This document shows positions 28,256 to 38,119 of a stretch of DNA of 64,000 nucleotides, piece by piece. The translations under genes were made by a program, and so were the position numbers. Under the pieces are notes generated by a model. It did no database searches. It had not been told where the DNA came from and saw only the letters and a list, made by a program, of their open reading frames with translations. How positions within the stretch are numbered: position 1 is the first letter of the stretch; every line of letters begins with the position of its first letter. Origin of the DNA: Bradyrhizobium betae (GTDB lineage: Bacteria; Pseudomonadota; Alphaproteobacteria; Rhizobiales; Xanthobacteraceae); contig NZ_CP044543.1 of assembly GCF_008932115.1 (NCBI RefSeq), positions 3,106,501 through 3,170,500 of the forward strand. The letters run 5' to 3'.

Positions 28256-29572
28256 ATGGCTCTTCGACACTTTGGGGCGGCTGCCGCATTTGCAGTCATG
28301 GTTGGCATGACGGCTTCGCCGGCGCTGGCTGTGACCGAGATCCAGTGGTGGCACGCGATGACCGGCGCCAACAACGACGTCATCGTCAAGCTCGCCACCG
28401 ACTTCAACGCGTCGCAGACCGATTACAAGGTCATTCCGACCTACAAGGGCAACTACCCCGACACGATGAACGCCGGCATCGCCGCGTTCCGCGCCGGCAA
28501 CGCCCCGCACATCATGCAGGTGTTCGAAGTCGGCACCGCGACCATGATGGCCGCGACCGGTGCCGTGAAGCCCGTCTACAAGCTGATGGCCGAGGCCGGC
28601 GAGAAGTTCGATCCGAAGAACTATCTCTCCGCGATCACCGGCTATTACTCGACCTCGAAGGGCGAGATGCTGTCGTTCCCCTTCAACTCGTCCTCGACCG
28701 TCATGTGGGTCAACCTCGACGAGCTGAAGAAGGCCAACGTCGAGATCCCGAAGACCTGGCCGGAAACCTTCGCGGCCGCCAAGAAGCTTCACGACAACGG
28801 CCATCCCACCTGCGGCTTCTCCGGCTCCTGGATCACGTGGGTCAATCTCGAGCAGCTCTCCGCCTGGCACAACGTGCCGCTCGCCAGCAAGGCCAACGGC
28901 CTCGACGGCTTCGACACCGTGCTCGAATTCAACGGCCCGCTCCAGGTCAAGCATCTCGAAAAGCTGGTCGAGCTGCAAAAGGACAAGACCTACGACTACG
29001 CCGGCCGCACCAACACCGGCGAAGGCCGCTTCACGTCCGGCGAATGCCCGATCTACCTGACTTCCTCGGCATTCTTCGGCAACGTCAAGGCGCAGGCCAA
29101 GTTCGCCTTCAACGCAGTGCCGATGCCGTATTATCCGGACGTCAAGGGCGCGCCGCAGAACTCGATCATCGGCGGCGCTTCGCTCTGGGTGATGGGCGGC
29201 AAGTCGGCCGACGAATACAAGGGCGTCGCGAAGTTCCTGACCTTCCTCTCCGACACCGATCGCCAAGTCTACATCCACAAGGCCTCGGGCTATCTGCCGA
29301 TCACCAAGGCGGCCTATGAGAAAGCCAAGGCCGAGGGCTTCTACAAGGATCAGCCCTATCTCGAGACCCCGCTGCTCGAGCTGACCAACAAGGAGCCGAC
29401 CGAAAACTCGCGCGGTCTGCGGCTCGGCAACATGGTCCAGCTGCGCGACGTCTGGTCGGAGGAAATCGAGCAGGCTCTGGCCGGCAAGAAGACCGCCAAG
29501 CAGGCGCTGGATGCCGCCGTGGAACGTGGCAACACGATGCTGCGTCAGTTCGAAAAGACCGCAGTGAAGTAA
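28256..29572 (+). CDS. ugpB: Glycerol-3-phosphate ABC transporter, binding protein
   Basis: 438 aa periplasmic solute-binding protein. Signal peptide residues 1-24 (ending SPALA). The mature start EIQWWHAMTG and the long UgpB-like sequence (TYKGNYPDTMNAGIAAFRAG) point to sn-glycerol-3-phosphate or its diesters as ligand. ATG 28256 has GGGAGG 8 bases upstream; a TTG immediately before is ignored. It is first of four ugp genes. Confidence 0.93.
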   Translation: MALRHFGAAAAFAVMVGMTASPALAVTEIQWWHAMTGANNDVIVKLATDFNASQTDYKVIPTYKGNYPDTMNAGIAAFRAGNAPHIMQVFEVGTATMMAATGAVKPVYKLMAEAGEKFDPKNYLSAITGYYSTSKGEMLSFPFNSSSTVMWVNLDELKKANVEIPKTWPETFAAAKKLHDNGHPTCGFSGSWITWVNLEQLSAWHNVPLASKANGLDGFDTVLEFNGPLQVKHLEKLVELQKDKTYDYAGRTNTGEGRFTSGECPIYLTSSAFFGNVKAQAKFAFNAVPMPYYPDVKGAPQNSIIGGASLWVMGGKSADEYKGVAKFLTFLSDTDRQVYIHKASGYLPITKAAYEKAKAEGFYKDQPYLETPLLELTNKEPTENSRGLRLGNMVQLRDVWSEEIEQALAGKKTAKQALDAAVERGNTMLRQFEKTAVK

Positions 29573-29619
29573 GGCATTGAAGCGGCAGGCCGGACCCGGC
29601 CTGCCGCTTCGGCTGCATC

Positions 29620-30501
29620 ATGCAAAAGCAAGCCATTTTCCAATCCAAGCTATTGCCCTACGCGCTGGTTGCGCCGCAGCTCGCGATCGTCCTGATTTTC
29701 TTCTATTGGCCGGCCTTGCAGGCGGTGATCCAGTCCTTCCTGCTGCAGGACGCCTTTGGTCTGTCGACCACCTTCGTCTGGTTCGAGAACTACGTCGAGC
29801 TGTTCAGGGACCCCGCCTATTTCGAGGCGATCGTCCGAACCTTCCTGTTCTCGTTCGCCATCGCCGTGTCGTCGCTGTCCTTTGCGCTGCTGCTCGCCGT
29901 GATGGCGGACAAGCCCCTGCGCGGCTCGATGCTCTACCGCACGCTACTGATCTGGCCCTATGCGGTCGCGCCGCCCGTGGTCGGCGTGCTGTGGATCTTC
30001 ATGCTGCATCCCTCGCTTGGCGTGCTGTCGCGCTATCTGCGCGCGGTCGGCATCGACTGGAATCCGCTGCTCGACGGCGACCAGGCCGCGGCACTGATTA
30101 TTCTCGCCGCCGCCTGGAAGCAGATCTCCTATAATTTCCTGTTCTTCCTCGCCGGCCTGCAGGCCATCCCGAAGAGCGTGTTCGAGGCCGCCGCGATCGA
30201 CGGCGCGCGGCCGATGCGGCGATTCTGGACCGTGACCTTCCCGCTGCTGTCGCCGACCATCTTCTTCCTGCTGGTCGTCAACATCGTCTACGCCTTCTTC
30301 GACACTTTCGGCATCATCGACACCATGACGCGCGGCGGGCCCGGCACGTCGACGGTCACGTTGGTCTACAAGGTTTATTCCGACGGCCTGCTCGGCGGCA
30401 ATCTCGGCAGCTCGGCGGCGCAATCGGTGATCCTGATGGTCATGGTCATCGTACTGACCGGAATCCAGTTCCGCTTTGTCGAACGCAAGGTGACCTACTG
30501 A
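29620..30501 (+). CDS. ugpA: Glycerol-3-phosphate ABC permease UgpA
   Basis: 293 aa inner-membrane permease with about six helices. The EAA loop ([22 protein letters not shown]) that docks on the ATPase is present. It overlaps ugpE by one base at the stop/start. It forms the translocation channel with UgpE. Confidence 0.93.
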   Translation: MQKQAIFQSKLLPYALVAPQLAIVLIFFYWPALQAVIQSFLLQDAFGLSTTFVWFENYVELFRDPAYFEAIVRTFLFSFAIAVSSLSFALLLAVMADKPLRGSMLYRTLLIWPYAVAPPVVGVLWIFMLHPSLGVLSRYLRAVGIDWNPLLDGDQAAALIILAAAWKQISYNFLFFLAGLQAIPKSVFEAAAIDGARPMRRFWTVTFPLLSPTIFFLLVVNIVYAFFDTFGIIDTMTRGGPGTSTVTLVYKVYSDGLLGGNLGSSAAQSVILMVMVIVLTGIQFRFVERKVTY

Positions 30502-31349
30502 TGGTCGAGGAAGAGGGCTTCCGGCGCTACGTCGCCCATTTCATCCTCTGGATCGGGATCGCGATCGTCGCGTTCCCGGTCTACATCGCGATCATCGCCT
30601 CGACGCAGGACAACGCGCTGATCGCCAACGGACAGATGTCGCTGCTGCCGGGCGGGCATTTCTTCGAGACCTACTACCAGACCATTTTCGTCGGCACGAG
30701 CGGCTCGACCCGCGAGCCCGTCGGCAACATGATGCTGAACTCGCTGGTGATGGCGCTGGCGATCGCGATCGGCAAGATCGCGATCTCGATCATCTCGGCC
30801 TATGCGATCGTGTATTTCCGCTTTCCGTTCCGGATGCCTATCTTCTGGATCATCTTCATCACCCTGATGCTGCCGGTCGAGGTGCGCATCTATCCGACCT
30901 ACAAGATCGTCGCCGATCTGCACATGCTCGACAGCTATGCCGGCCTCGCGCTGCCGCTGATCGCGTCGGCGACCGCGACGCTGCTGTTCCGCCAGTTCTT
31001 CATGACCGTGCCGGACGAACTGCTGGAGGCCTCGCGCATCGACGGCGCCGGCCCCTTGCGCTTCTTCTGGGATACGCTGCTGCCGCTGTCGCGCACCAAC
31101 ATGGCTGCGCTGTTCGTGATCCTCTTCATCCTCGGCTGGAACCAGTATCTCTGGCCGCTGCTGATCACCACCCGCGACGACATGCAGACCATCCAGGTCG
31201 GCATCCGCAAGATGATCACCACCACCGACGCGCTGACCGAATGGCCGATCGTGATGGCGACTGCCGTGCTGGCGATGCTGCCGCCGGTGTTCGTCGTCGT
31301 CGCCATGCAGAAATTGTTCGTGCGCGGCCTGGTCGAGACCGAGAAGTAA
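30501..31349 (+). CDS. ugpE: Glycerol-3-phosphate ABC permease UgpE
   Basis: 282 aa, six-helix MalG-type permease with EAA loop EASRIDGAGPLRFFWDTLLPL. The start overlaps ugpA by a base (TGATG arrangement). It ends 10 bases before ugpC. Confidence 0.93.
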   Translation: MVEEEGFRRYVAHFILWIGIAIVAFPVYIAIIASTQDNALIANGQMSLLPGGHFFETYYQTIFVGTSGSTREPVGNMMLNSLVMALAIAIGKIAISIISAYAIVYFRFPFRMPIFWIIFITLMLPVEVRIYPTYKIVADLHMLDSYAGLALPLIASATATLLFRQFFMTVPDELLEASRIDGAGPLRFFWDTLLPLSRTNMAALFVILFILGWNQYLWPLLITTRDDMQTIQVGIRKMITTTDALTEWPIVMATAVLAMLPPVFVVVAMQKLFVRGLVETEK

Positions 31350-31359
31350 GTGAGTTCTG

Positions 31360-32445
31360 ATGGCTAACGTCACCCTGCGCAACGTCCGCAAGACCTATCC
31401 CGGCGGCTTCGAGGCCATCAAGGGCGTCAACGTCGATGTTGCCGACGGGCAGTTCTGCGTGCTGGTCGGCCCCTCCGGCTGCGGCAAGTCGACCCTGCTG
31501 CGCATGGTCGCGGGGCTCGAGACCGTCACCGGCGGCGAGATCGATATCGGCGGCCGAATCGTCAACCAGATCGAGCCCGCCGATCGCGACATCGCGATGG
31601 TGTTCCAGAACTACGCGCTCTATCCGCATATGAGCGTCTTCAACAACATGGCCTACGGCCTGCGCAACCGCGGCATGAAGGAGGCCGAGGTCAAGACCCG
31701 CGTCGACGAGGCCGCGCGCGTGCTCGAGCTCACCTCGATGCTGGATCGCAAGCCGCGCCAGCTCTCCGGCGGCCAGCGCCAGCGCGTCGCCATGGGCCGC
31801 GCCATCGTGCGCCAGCCAAAAGTGTTCCTGTTCGACGAGCCGCTTTCCAATCTCGACGCCAAGCTGCGCATCGCGATGCGCGTCGAGATCCGCAAATTGC
31901 AGCGCCGGCTGAAGACGACGTCGATCTACGTCACCCACGACCAGCTCGAGGCGATGACGCTCGCCGACATTCTCGTCGTGATGAGCGGCGGCCAGGTCGA
32001 GCAGGTCGGCAATCCGCTGGCGATCTACGAGAAGCCGGCGACCACCTTCGTCGCTTCGTTCATCGGCGCGCCGCCGATGAACCTGATGTCGATACGCTCC
32101 GACGAGATCAAGTCGCAGCTCGGCGGCAGCGCGAGTGAGGCCGGCATCCTCGGCATCCGGCCGGAAGATTTCGTCATCACCGACCAGACGCCCGCCGGCG
32201 GCGTCACGCTTCCGCTCACGATCGAAGCCATCGAGCGCGTCGGCGCCGAAACCTTCATCTACGGCTCACGAGCCCAGGACGAGCAGCGAATCGCCGCCAC
32301 CCCGGGCGAGCTGCCGCCCGGCGAGGTCATCGTCCGCGTTCCCGGAACCGAGGCCCCCGCCATCGGCGCGAAAATCCGCGTCGCCGCGGTGCGGGCGAAG
32401 CTGCATCTGTTCAGCGGCGACGGGCGGACACGAATCGAGGCCTGA
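31360..32445 (+). CDS. ugpC: Glycerol-3-phosphate ABC ATPase UgpC
   Basis: 361 aa. Walker [10 protein letters not shown], signature [14 protein letters not shown], Walker [12 protein letters not shown] and H-loop VTHDQLEAM are intact. The C-terminal third is the OB-type TOBE regulatory domain of MalK-like ATPases (GIRPEDF). It powers the UgpAE channel. Its last codons are followed by a 250-base gap leading to the heat-shock genes. Confidence 0.94.
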   Translation: MANVTLRNVRKTYPGGFEAIKGVNVDVADGQFCVLVGPSGCGKSTLLRMVAGLETVTGGEIDIGGRIVNQIEPADRDIAMVFQNYALYPHMSVFNNMAYGLRNRGMKEAEVKTRVDEAARVLELTSMLDRKPRQLSGGQRQRVAMGRAIVRQPKVFLFDEPLSNLDAKLRIAMRVEIRKLQRRLKTTSIYVTHDQLEAMTLADILVVMSGGQVEQVGNPLAIYEKPATTFVASFIGAPPMNLMSIRSDEIKSQLGGSASEAGILGIRPEDFVITDQTPAGGVTLPLTIEAIERVGAETFIYGSRAQDEQRIAATPGELPPGEVIVRVPGTEAPAIGAKIRVAAVRAKLHLFSGDGRTRIEA

Positions 32446-32600
32446 CCGCCTCTGCAGGGGTTCCTCGATCAAAGGGCGCGAAAACAACCCCATGCACAGT
32501 AGACGGGGTGCTGTTTTCATTGGGATAAATCGCCCGGCAAATTCGCCGGGCTCGGGACTGGCGACGATGGTCATGGCCCGTCCACAGCCCCCGCTACGTC

Positions 32601-32629
32601 CTTGAACCGACACGGGGATATGCCCATAT
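32601..32629 (+). promoter_or_regulatory. RpoH (sigma-32) type promoter of hsp20
   Basis: CTTGAA at 32601-32606 and CCCATAT at 32623-32629 match the heat-shock sigma consensus with 16 bases between them. Transcription would begin near 32636, giving a leader of about 60 nt. Confidence 0.75.
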
Positions 32630-32636
32630 TGCTCAT

Positions 32637-32697
32637 CAAGGGGTGCCGCTTCCGGGCCCTGAAATGCCAAAGTCGCTTCGAGAGGACTTTGTAAACT
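32637..32697 (+). promoter_or_regulatory. ROSE-type RNA thermometer in hsp20 leader
   Basis: The leader folds into an upstream GC-rich hairpin (AGGGG...GGGCCCT, about 32639-32660) and a terminal hairpin AAAGT/ACTTT at 32669-32690. In the terminal hairpin the conserved UYGCU element (TCGCT, 32673-32677) faces the Shine-Dalgarno AGGA (32683-32686), leaving a bulged G, exactly as in ROSE elements of Bradyrhizobium small heat-shock genes. Heating would melt it and expose the ribosome site 11 bases before the ATG. Confidence 0.85.
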
Positions 32698-33123
32698 ATG
32701 TCTCGTGTTCCTACGTTATCCAGTCCGTTCCTTCTGGGCTTCGACGAGATCGAGCGCGTGCTTGATCGTGTCGTCAAAGGCGCCGACGGTTATCCGCCCT
32801 ACAATATCGAGCGGTGCGACCGGTCTGACGGCCAGCCCGAGCGGCTGCGGATCACGCTGGCGGTCGCCGGATTCACCCGCGACCAACTCGATGTTACCAT
32901 TGAGGAAAACCAGCTCGTCATTCGCGGGCGTCAGCAGGACGACAAGACCCGGCAATACATCCATCGCGGCATCGCCGCGCGCCACTTCCAGCGCACCTTC
33001 GTGCTGGCGGAAGGGATGCTGGTGCTGGGTGCGGATCTGAAGAACGGGCTGTTGTCGGTCGACCTTGCCCGGCCTGAACCGGAGAGGATCGTTAAGACAA
33101 TCGCTATCAATGAGCACGAATAA
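32698..33123 (+). CDS. Small heat-shock protein (Hsp20)
   Basis: 141 aa with an alpha-crystallin domain at about residues 35-130 and the start MSRVPTLSSPFLLGFDEIER typical of class A (IbpA-like) rhizobial sHsps. Conserved elements are RLRITLAVAGF, LVIRGRQ and ADLKNGLLSVDL. It is an ATP-independent holdase. The C-terminal I-x-I motif is present as IAI near the end. Expression is predicted to depend on the RpoH promoter and thermometer just upstream. A DUF1150 gene follows by 51 bases. Confidence 0.93.
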   Translation: MSRVPTLSSPFLLGFDEIERVLDRVVKGADGYPPYNIERCDRSDGQPERLRITLAVAGFTRDQLDVTIEENQLVIRGRQQDDKTRQYIHRGIAARHFQRTFVLAEGMLVLGADLKNGLLSVDLARPEPERIVKTIAINEHE

Positions 33124-33174
33124 TGGAACGAGTAGCGGACTCGACCGCTTAGTTTCTGTGAAGGAGTCGAGACC

Positions 33175-33447
33175 ATGAGTGAAGGTCACGTTGCGTTCGA
33201 ATACGAAGCCAAGAACGTCTCTCCGGAGACGCTGGCAACCCTCGGCGAAGGCCATATCGCCTATGTGAAGCAGATCCGCTCGGAAGATGTGCCGGGCCTG
33301 TTTCCCGAAGCGCCGAAAATCGCGCCGGGCCTCAAGCTCTTCGCGCTCCACGCCGCCGACGGCACGCCGATCATGCTGACCGACAGCCGCGAAGCGGCAG
33401 TTGCCAATGCCTGGAGCAACGAGCTGCAAGCGGTGAGCGTGCACTGA
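33175..33447 (+). CDS. DUF1150 family protein
   Basis: 90 aa. The core AYVKQIRSEDVPGLFPEAP and GLKLFALHAADGTPI is the DUF1150 signature. These proteins commonly follow an hsp20 gene in Alphaproteobacteria, as here, so a heat-stress role is likely but undefined. GAAGGAG lies 9 bases upstream of the ATG. A strong terminator follows. Confidence 0.85.
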   Translation: MSEGHVAFEYEAKNVSPETLATLGEGHIAYVKQIRSEDVPGLFPEAPKIAPGLKLFALHAADGTPIMLTDSREAAVANAWSNELQAVSVH

Positions 33448-33482
33448 GCGCTCAAACGTCGCACGACGAATAGAGATTCAAG

Positions 33483-33516
33483 CGGGCACGCCTTCGCAGG
33501 AAGGCGTGCCCGTTTT
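33483..33516 (+). terminator. Rho-independent terminator of hsp20 operon
   Basis: Perfect 12-bp stem CGGGCACGCCTT/AAGGCGTGCCCG (33483-33512) with a six-base loop, then TTTT. Confidence 0.9.
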
Positions 33517-33542
33517 CATTTTTGACGAAGGTCGCTCCACGT

Positions 33543-33658
33543 CGTCATTGCGAGGAGCTCGCGACAAAATTGCGAAGCAATTTTGCGCTGATGCGACCAA
33601 GGAATCCAGAATTCCCCGCGGAACGATTCTGGATTGCCTCGCTGCGCTCGCAATGACG
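33543..33658. repeat. REP-like element with long imperfect palindrome
   Basis: CGTCATTGCGAGG at the left and CCTCGCTGCGCTCGCAATGACG at the right are inverted. Internal pairs are AAAATTGC/GCAATTTT and CCAGAAT/ATTCTGG. No gene is seen. Confidence 0.8.
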
Positions 33659-33692
33659 GCGTGTGAGGCTGCAAGCGGACACGAGTCCGCCA

Positions 33693-34805
33693 TCACTTCA
33701 CAAATCCGAGCCCTTCGCGCGCCGTGTCCACGGCCCATTTGTCGTTCGGCGGCAGCGCGAGCACGGCATTGAAATCGGCGCGGGCATGCTTGGGGTCGGA
33801 CATCACCATGTAGAGGAGACCCCGATTGACCAAGGTATCCTGGTTGTTGGGATCGAGTCGAAGCGCCTCGTTGTAGTCGGCGAGCGCAGCTTCGTGCTTT
33901 CCCATTTCGCGCAACGCCATGGCCCGATTTTTATAGCCGGTCGCGTTTCCCTGCTGCAGCCTGACCGCTTCGTCGAAATCGGCAACGGCGCGTTTATCGT
34001 CGCCCTTCTTGTGCCAGGCGAGGGCGCGAAGGGAATAGGCCCTCTCGAAAGTCGGAGCGATCCTCGTGACCTCGTCGAACTCCCGGATGGCGCCATCGGC
34101 GTCGTCCTTTTTCAGGAGGACGACGGCCCGGCAAAAATGGCCCCCGGCCCTCCCCGGCTCCAGACGAACCGAATTGTTGCAGTCATCAAGAGCCGCATCG
34201 AATTCGCCCTTTTTGACACGGACGTCGCTTCGCAGTTCGTAAGGCCATGCGGCGGCCGGATTCAATCGCATCGCTTCGTTGTAGTCGGCGACAGCATGAT
34301 CAGCGTCGCCCTTTGCAGCATACGCCTGCCCTCTCATGAGGGTCGCAAAGTAGATTTGCTTGGGATTGCGTTCGATCGCCTCGGTGAAGCCGGCGATGGC
34401 GAAATCCAGGTCGCCCTTGTTGAAATATTCCTGTGCCCTCGAGGTGTAGGACGGTCCGTAGTTCGGATCGAGGCGAATGGCTTCATTGTAGTCAGCCATC
34501 GCGTGATCCCGATCACCTTTGGCCGAAGTGGCACGGCCGCGGCAATGATAGGCGCGTCCGAAATTCGGATCGATCCGGATCGCGGCGCTGCAATCCTCGA
34601 AGGCGCGTTCCTTGTCGCGCTTCATGTAATACGCTTCGCCACGGAGCTCGTAAGCGACTGCATTGGTCGGGTCTGCCGCAATGATCCCGGTCTTCTCCGC
34701 GATGACGCGGTCGTTGGACGCATCGTCGGCATGGGCCGCGGTCGTGACGGCAAGGGTGACAGAGCAAAGCAGACCGAAGATCCGGCCGATCGAACCGCAA
34801 ATCAT
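33693..34805 (-). CDS. Secreted tetratricopeptide-repeat protein
   Basis: 370 aa. A signal peptide (residues 1-26, ending AHA) precedes about nine TPR units; typical repeats read YNEAIRLDPNYG, YNEAMRLNPAAA and YNEALRLDPNNQ. The protein is periplasmic or envelope-located and probably a protein-binding scaffold. No catalytic domain is visible and no partner gene is adjacent. It lies downstream of ptsN after 120 bases. Confidence 0.85.
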   Translation of the reverse strand: MICGSIGRIFGLLCSVTLAVTTAAHADDASNDRVIAEKTGIIAADPTNAVAYELRGEAYYMKRDKERAFEDCSAAIRIDPNFGRAYHCRGRATSAKGDRDHAMADYNEAIRLDPNYGPSYTSRAQEYFNKGDLDFAIAGFTEAIERNPKQIYFATLMRGQAYAAKGDADHAVADYNEAMRLNPAAAWPYELRSDVRVKKGEFDAALDDCNNSVRLEPGRAGGHFCRAVVLLKKDDADGAIREFDEVTRIAPTFERAYSLRALAWHKKGDDKRAVADFDEAVRLQQGNATGYKNRAMALREMGKHEAALADYNEALRLDPNNQDTLVNRGLLYMVMSDPKHARADFNAVLALPPNDKWAVDTAREGLGFVK

Positions 34806-34925
34806 GTCGCAAAATCCCCGCTCCGGAGCCGTGCCGGTCGCAGGTGGACATGGTGACGAAGTGTCACGGCGCCCGGCTGCGAAATAAGTCGCAGGCCGAG
34901 CGGCTCGGGTTCGAACGAGTGAGGA

Positions 34926-35387
34926 TTACGCTGCGGTCGCCGGCGGCAGGGCCAGCACAGAATAGATCGCCTGGGCGTCGCGCGAGGCGCGGAGCTTCTT
35001 GGCGATGTCCTGGTCGCGCAGCAGGCGGGCGATGCGGGCGAGGGCCTTGAGGTGGTCGGCGCCGGCGCCTTCGGGGGCGAGCAGCAGGAAGACGAGATCG
35101 ACCGGCTGGCCGTCCATCGCCTCGAAATCGATCGGACGATCGAGGCGCGCGAACAGACCAAAAATCTTTTCCAGCTTGGGCAGCTTGCCGTGGGGGATGG
35201 CGACGCCGTAGCCGACCGCCGTGGTGCCGAGCTTCTCACGCTGCAGCAGCACCTCGAACACGGAGCGCTCGTTCTGTCCGGTCAGCTCGGCAGCCCTGGC
35301 CGCCAGCTCCTGGAGCGCCTGCTTCTTGCTGTTGACCTTCAATGCAGGGAGAATCGCCTCGGGCGCGACCAGATCGGTAATCGGCAT
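34926..35387 (-). CDS. ptsN: PTS IIA-like nitrogen regulatory protein
   Basis: 153 aa EIIA-Ntr. The phosphorylated His is His66 in GVAIPHGKL. It receives phosphate from the PtsP-NPr chain and links nitrogen/potassium status to other regulators. It is last in the lptC-lptA-lptB-rpoN-hpf-ptsN order shared with E. coli. Confidence 0.94.
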   Translation of the reverse strand: MPITDLVAPEAILPALKVNSKKQALQELAARAAELTGQNERSVFEVLLQREKLGTTAVGYGVAIPHGKLPKLEKIFGLFARLDRPIDFEAMDGQPVDLVFLLLAPEGAGADHLKALARIARLLRDQDIAKKLRASRDAQAIYSVLALPPATAA

Positions 35388-35617
35388 GGATGGTTTCCGA
35401 GGTGAATTAAACCGTCAGGTTCCGAATTGGCCTGCTCAGTCGAACTGAGCCCGGCCGGCGTCAAGAAGGTGAAGCAGGAGGGGGACTTAGCCCAAGTCCC
35501 GTTAGGTCCTGATGTGGGGCGCTTCTACTCCAACGCAATCCCGGTGCCAACTCCTGCGTGCGTCTTTGCCCCGGTCATTGTTAAGGGCTGCGGATGGTAC
35601 GGGGCTGGTGTCCGGGC

Positions 35618-36241
35618 CTAGCCGCCCGGCTTTCCGTCCGCCTTGCTGTCCACCTTGGCGCCGGGCGGGTCGATCCAGCCCACATTGCCGTCGGCGCGGC
35701 GGTAGATGATGTTCACCCGGCCGCTGGAACCATGCTGGAATACCAGGCAGGGTGCTCCGCTGAGGTCGAGTTCCATGACCGCCTCGCTGACCGACAACGG
35801 CTTCAGCGCCGTGGTGGACTCGGCGATGATCACGGGGCTGTAGCTGGTGACCTCCTCGTCGTCCTCCCCCTCGCCCGGCGCTTCCAGCACGTAACTCGTG
35901 GCGTCCATGGCGGCGAGCGCCGCGGAGGCGACGTGGGCCTTGCGGGCCGAGCGGTCCTTGAGCCGGCTCTTGTAGCGCTTGAGCCGCTTCTCGATCATCA
36001 GCAGGGCCTGGTCGGCGCTGGCATAGGCGTCCGGCGCGTTCGAATCGGCCTCCAGCGTAATCCCCGAATCGAGATGCAGCGCACAGTCGGTGCGGAAGCC
36101 GAAGCCGTCCTTGCTGAGCGTGATGTGGCCGGAATAATTGCCGTCGAAATATTTGCGCAGGACCTCTTCAGTCCGGTCGGAGACGCGGCCGCGCAGGGCC
36201 TCGCCGACGCTGACGCTCTTGCCCGAAATCCGAAGAGTCAT
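35618..36241 (-). CDS. hpf: Ribosome hibernation promoting factor, long form
   Basis: 207 aa, long-form HPF. Residues 1-105 are the S30AE/YfiA domain (ISGKSVSVGEALRGRV; the basic RLKRYKSRLKDR). A linker of about 45 residues leads to a C-terminal dimerisation domain (PLSVSEAVMELDLSGAPCLVF, GRVNIIYRRADGNVGWIDP). Long forms make 100S ribosome dimers. It is located between rpoN and ptsN. Confidence 0.94.
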   Translation of the reverse strand: MTLRISGKSVSVGEALRGRVSDRTEEVLRKYFDGNYSGHITLSKDGFGFRTDCALHLDSGITLEADSNAPDAYASADQALLMIEKRLKRYKSRLKDRSARKAHVASAALAAMDATSYVLEAPGEGEDDEEVTSYSPVIIAESTTALKPLSVSEAVMELDLSGAPCLVFQHGSSGRVNIIYRRADGNVGWIDPPGAKVDSKADGKPGG

Positions 36242-36308
36242 GTGATGCCTCGCTTGGTTTGAGGGTCCGGGACGTGATGACGCGTCATCGCATCCCGGGT
36301 CATTCCTT

Positions 36309-36348
36309 GCGCATGATCTTCTCGGAAAGAGTTTTCCGAATCATGCGC
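36309..36348. repeat. 40-bp palindrome between hpf and rpoN
   Basis: GCGCATGAT/ATCATGCGC outer arms and CGGAAA/TTTCCG inner arms form an interrupted palindrome. It could act as an intergenic REP or attenuator. Confidence 0.7.
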
Positions 36349-36406
36349 GTGCTTGGACCGGTCGCCATAGGGGGAATGAGAGTAGCGCGATTTCGCGCCA
36401 GCGCAA

Positions 36407-38029
36407 TCAGGCCGGCTCGGTGTTGCGGGAGCGATCGGACATTGCGGTGGAGATGACGTTACCAAGAGCGCTCTGCTTGTCGCGGCGGCGTTGCACCGAG
36501 GACGGAATGCGCATGGCTTCGCGGTACTTCGCGACCGTGCGGCGGGCAATATCAATGCCCGAGGCGCGCAACCGTTCCACGATGGTGTCATCCGACAGGA
36601 TCGCGGCGGGCGCTTCCGAATCGATCAGCTGCTTGATGTGGTGACGCACGGCTTCGGCCGAATGCGCCTCGCCGCCGTCGGCTGAGGCGATCGACGCCGT
36701 GAAGAAATACTTCAACTCGAATGTGCCGCGATTTGTCGCCATGTATTTGTTGGCGGTGACGCGCGACACCGTGGATTCGTGCATCTGGATGGCGTCGGCA
36801 ACGGCCTTCAGATTCAGCGGCCGCAGGTGCGCCACGCCGTGCGTGAAGAAGCCGTCCTGCTGGCGCACGATCTCGGTTGCAACTTTCAGGATGGTGCGGG
36901 CGCGCTGGTCGAGCGCGCGCACCAGCCAGGTCGCGTTCTGCAACGCGTCGGTGAAGTAGGACTTGTCGCCGTCCTTGCCGATCTTCTTCGACAGTTCGGA
37001 ATAGTAGGTCTGGTTGACCAGCACGCGCGGCAAGGTGTCGCTGTTGAGCTCGACATGCCAGCCACCGTCGGGACCCGGGCGGACGTAGACGTCGGGCACC
37101 ATGGTCTGGAGCCGCGCCGTGCCGAACTTCATGCCGGGCTTGGGATTGAGGCGGCGGATCTCGCCGATCATGTCGGCGATGTCCTCGTCGTCGACACCGC
37201 AGATCTTGCGCAGGCCCGCGATGTCGCGCTTGGCGAGCAGATCGAGATGCTCGACCAGTGCCTGCATCGCGGGGTCGTAACGGTCGAGCTCGCGAAGCTG
37301 GATCGCCAGGCATTCACTCAAATTGCGCGCGCAGACACCGGGAGGATCGAATTTCTGCAGCACCGCGAGGACGTCGTCGACATCCTGCTGCGATGCACCA
37401 AGGCGCTCCGCGGCCTGACCGAGATCGGGCGGCAGGTAGCCGGCGTCGTCGACGAGGTCGATCAGGTACTGGCCGATCATCCGCTGCGCCGGCCCGGCGA
37501 AGGCCACCGAGAGCTGCTCGGCGAGATGGTCGCCGAGCGTTGTCTCGGCTGCGACAAAAGCTTCCAGATTGTAGTCTTCGTCACCGGAGGCGCCGCCGCC
37601 CCATTCCGTATAGGTGGTCGGCGCGACGTCCTGGGCGTTGCGCGCGGCGGCCTCGGCCGGCTCCTCGGAGAAGACGTTGTCCAGGCCCGTGTCCAGGGTC
37701 TGCTCGATCTCGGCGCGGGTGCCGAGATCCTTGCTCATCCATTCTTCCTGGCCCGGCTCGAACGCCTCGCCCGGGCCACCGCCCGGCTCGTCGCTGCCAC
37801 CGCCGCCGAAATCGTCGCTATCGCCGTATTGGCCGGCCTCGGCCGGGGCTTCACCCGCGGGGGGCTCGTCGTTGGCCCGTTCCAGCAGCGGGTTCCGCTC
37901 GAGTTCCTCTTCCACGAAGGTCGTGAGATCGAGATTGGACAATTGCAGCAGCTTGATCGCCTGCATCAGCTGCGGCGTCATGACCAGCGACTGCGATTGT
38001 CGGAACTCTAATCTCTGCGTGAGCGCCAT
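36407..38029 (-). CDS. rpoN: RNA polymerase sigma-54 factor
   Basis: 540 aa. Region I (LEFRQSQSLVMTPQLMQAIKL) contacts activators, region II is acidic (residues 55-130), and region III has the core-binding and HTH parts. The C-terminal RpoN box ARRTVAKYRE recognises the -24 element. It directs nitrogen-related transcription. Bradyrhizobium often carries two rpoN genes; this one has the lpt/hpf/ptsN setting. Confidence 0.96.
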   Translation of the reverse strand: MALTQRLEFRQSQSLVMTPQLMQAIKLLQLSNLDLTTFVEEELERNPLLERANDEPPAGEAPAEAGQYGDSDDFGGGGSDEPGGGPGEAFEPGQEEWMSKDLGTRAEIEQTLDTGLDNVFSEEPAEAAARNAQDVAPTTYTEWGGGASGDEDYNLEAFVAAETTLGDHLAEQLSVAFAGPAQRMIGQYLIDLVDDAGYLPPDLGQAAERLGASQQDVDDVLAVLQKFDPPGVCARNLSECLAIQLRELDRYDPAMQALVEHLDLLAKRDIAGLRKICGVDDEDIADMIGEIRRLNPKPGMKFGTARLQTMVPDVYVRPGPDGGWHVELNSDTLPRVLVNQTYYSELSKKIGKDGDKSYFTDALQNATWLVRALDQRARTILKVATEIVRQQDGFFTHGVAHLRPLNLKAVADAIQMHESTVSRVTANKYMATNRGTFELKYFFTASIASADGGEAHSAEAVRHHIKQLIDSEAPAAILSDDTIVERLRASGIDIARRTVAKYREAMRIPSSVQRRRDKQSALGNVISTAMSDRSRNTEPA

Positions 38030-38119
38030 GAAGCAAGAACCGATCCCAAAAGTTGGTCCGATTTTTGCTTATCCTAGGCTGAGCCCGATGTACACGCCTT
38101 GACGAAACGCAAAAAAGGG

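Noticed and set aside
32532..32551. Terminator after ugpC
   Set aside because: GCCCGGC/GCCGGGC forms a 7-bp hairpin but no T-run follows; it may be a pause or part of a longer leader.
33543..33658. Possible small RNA or CRISPR-like repeat
   Set aside because: The structure is a single imperfect palindrome with no regular repeat-spacer array. No CRISPR array was seen anywhere in the window.
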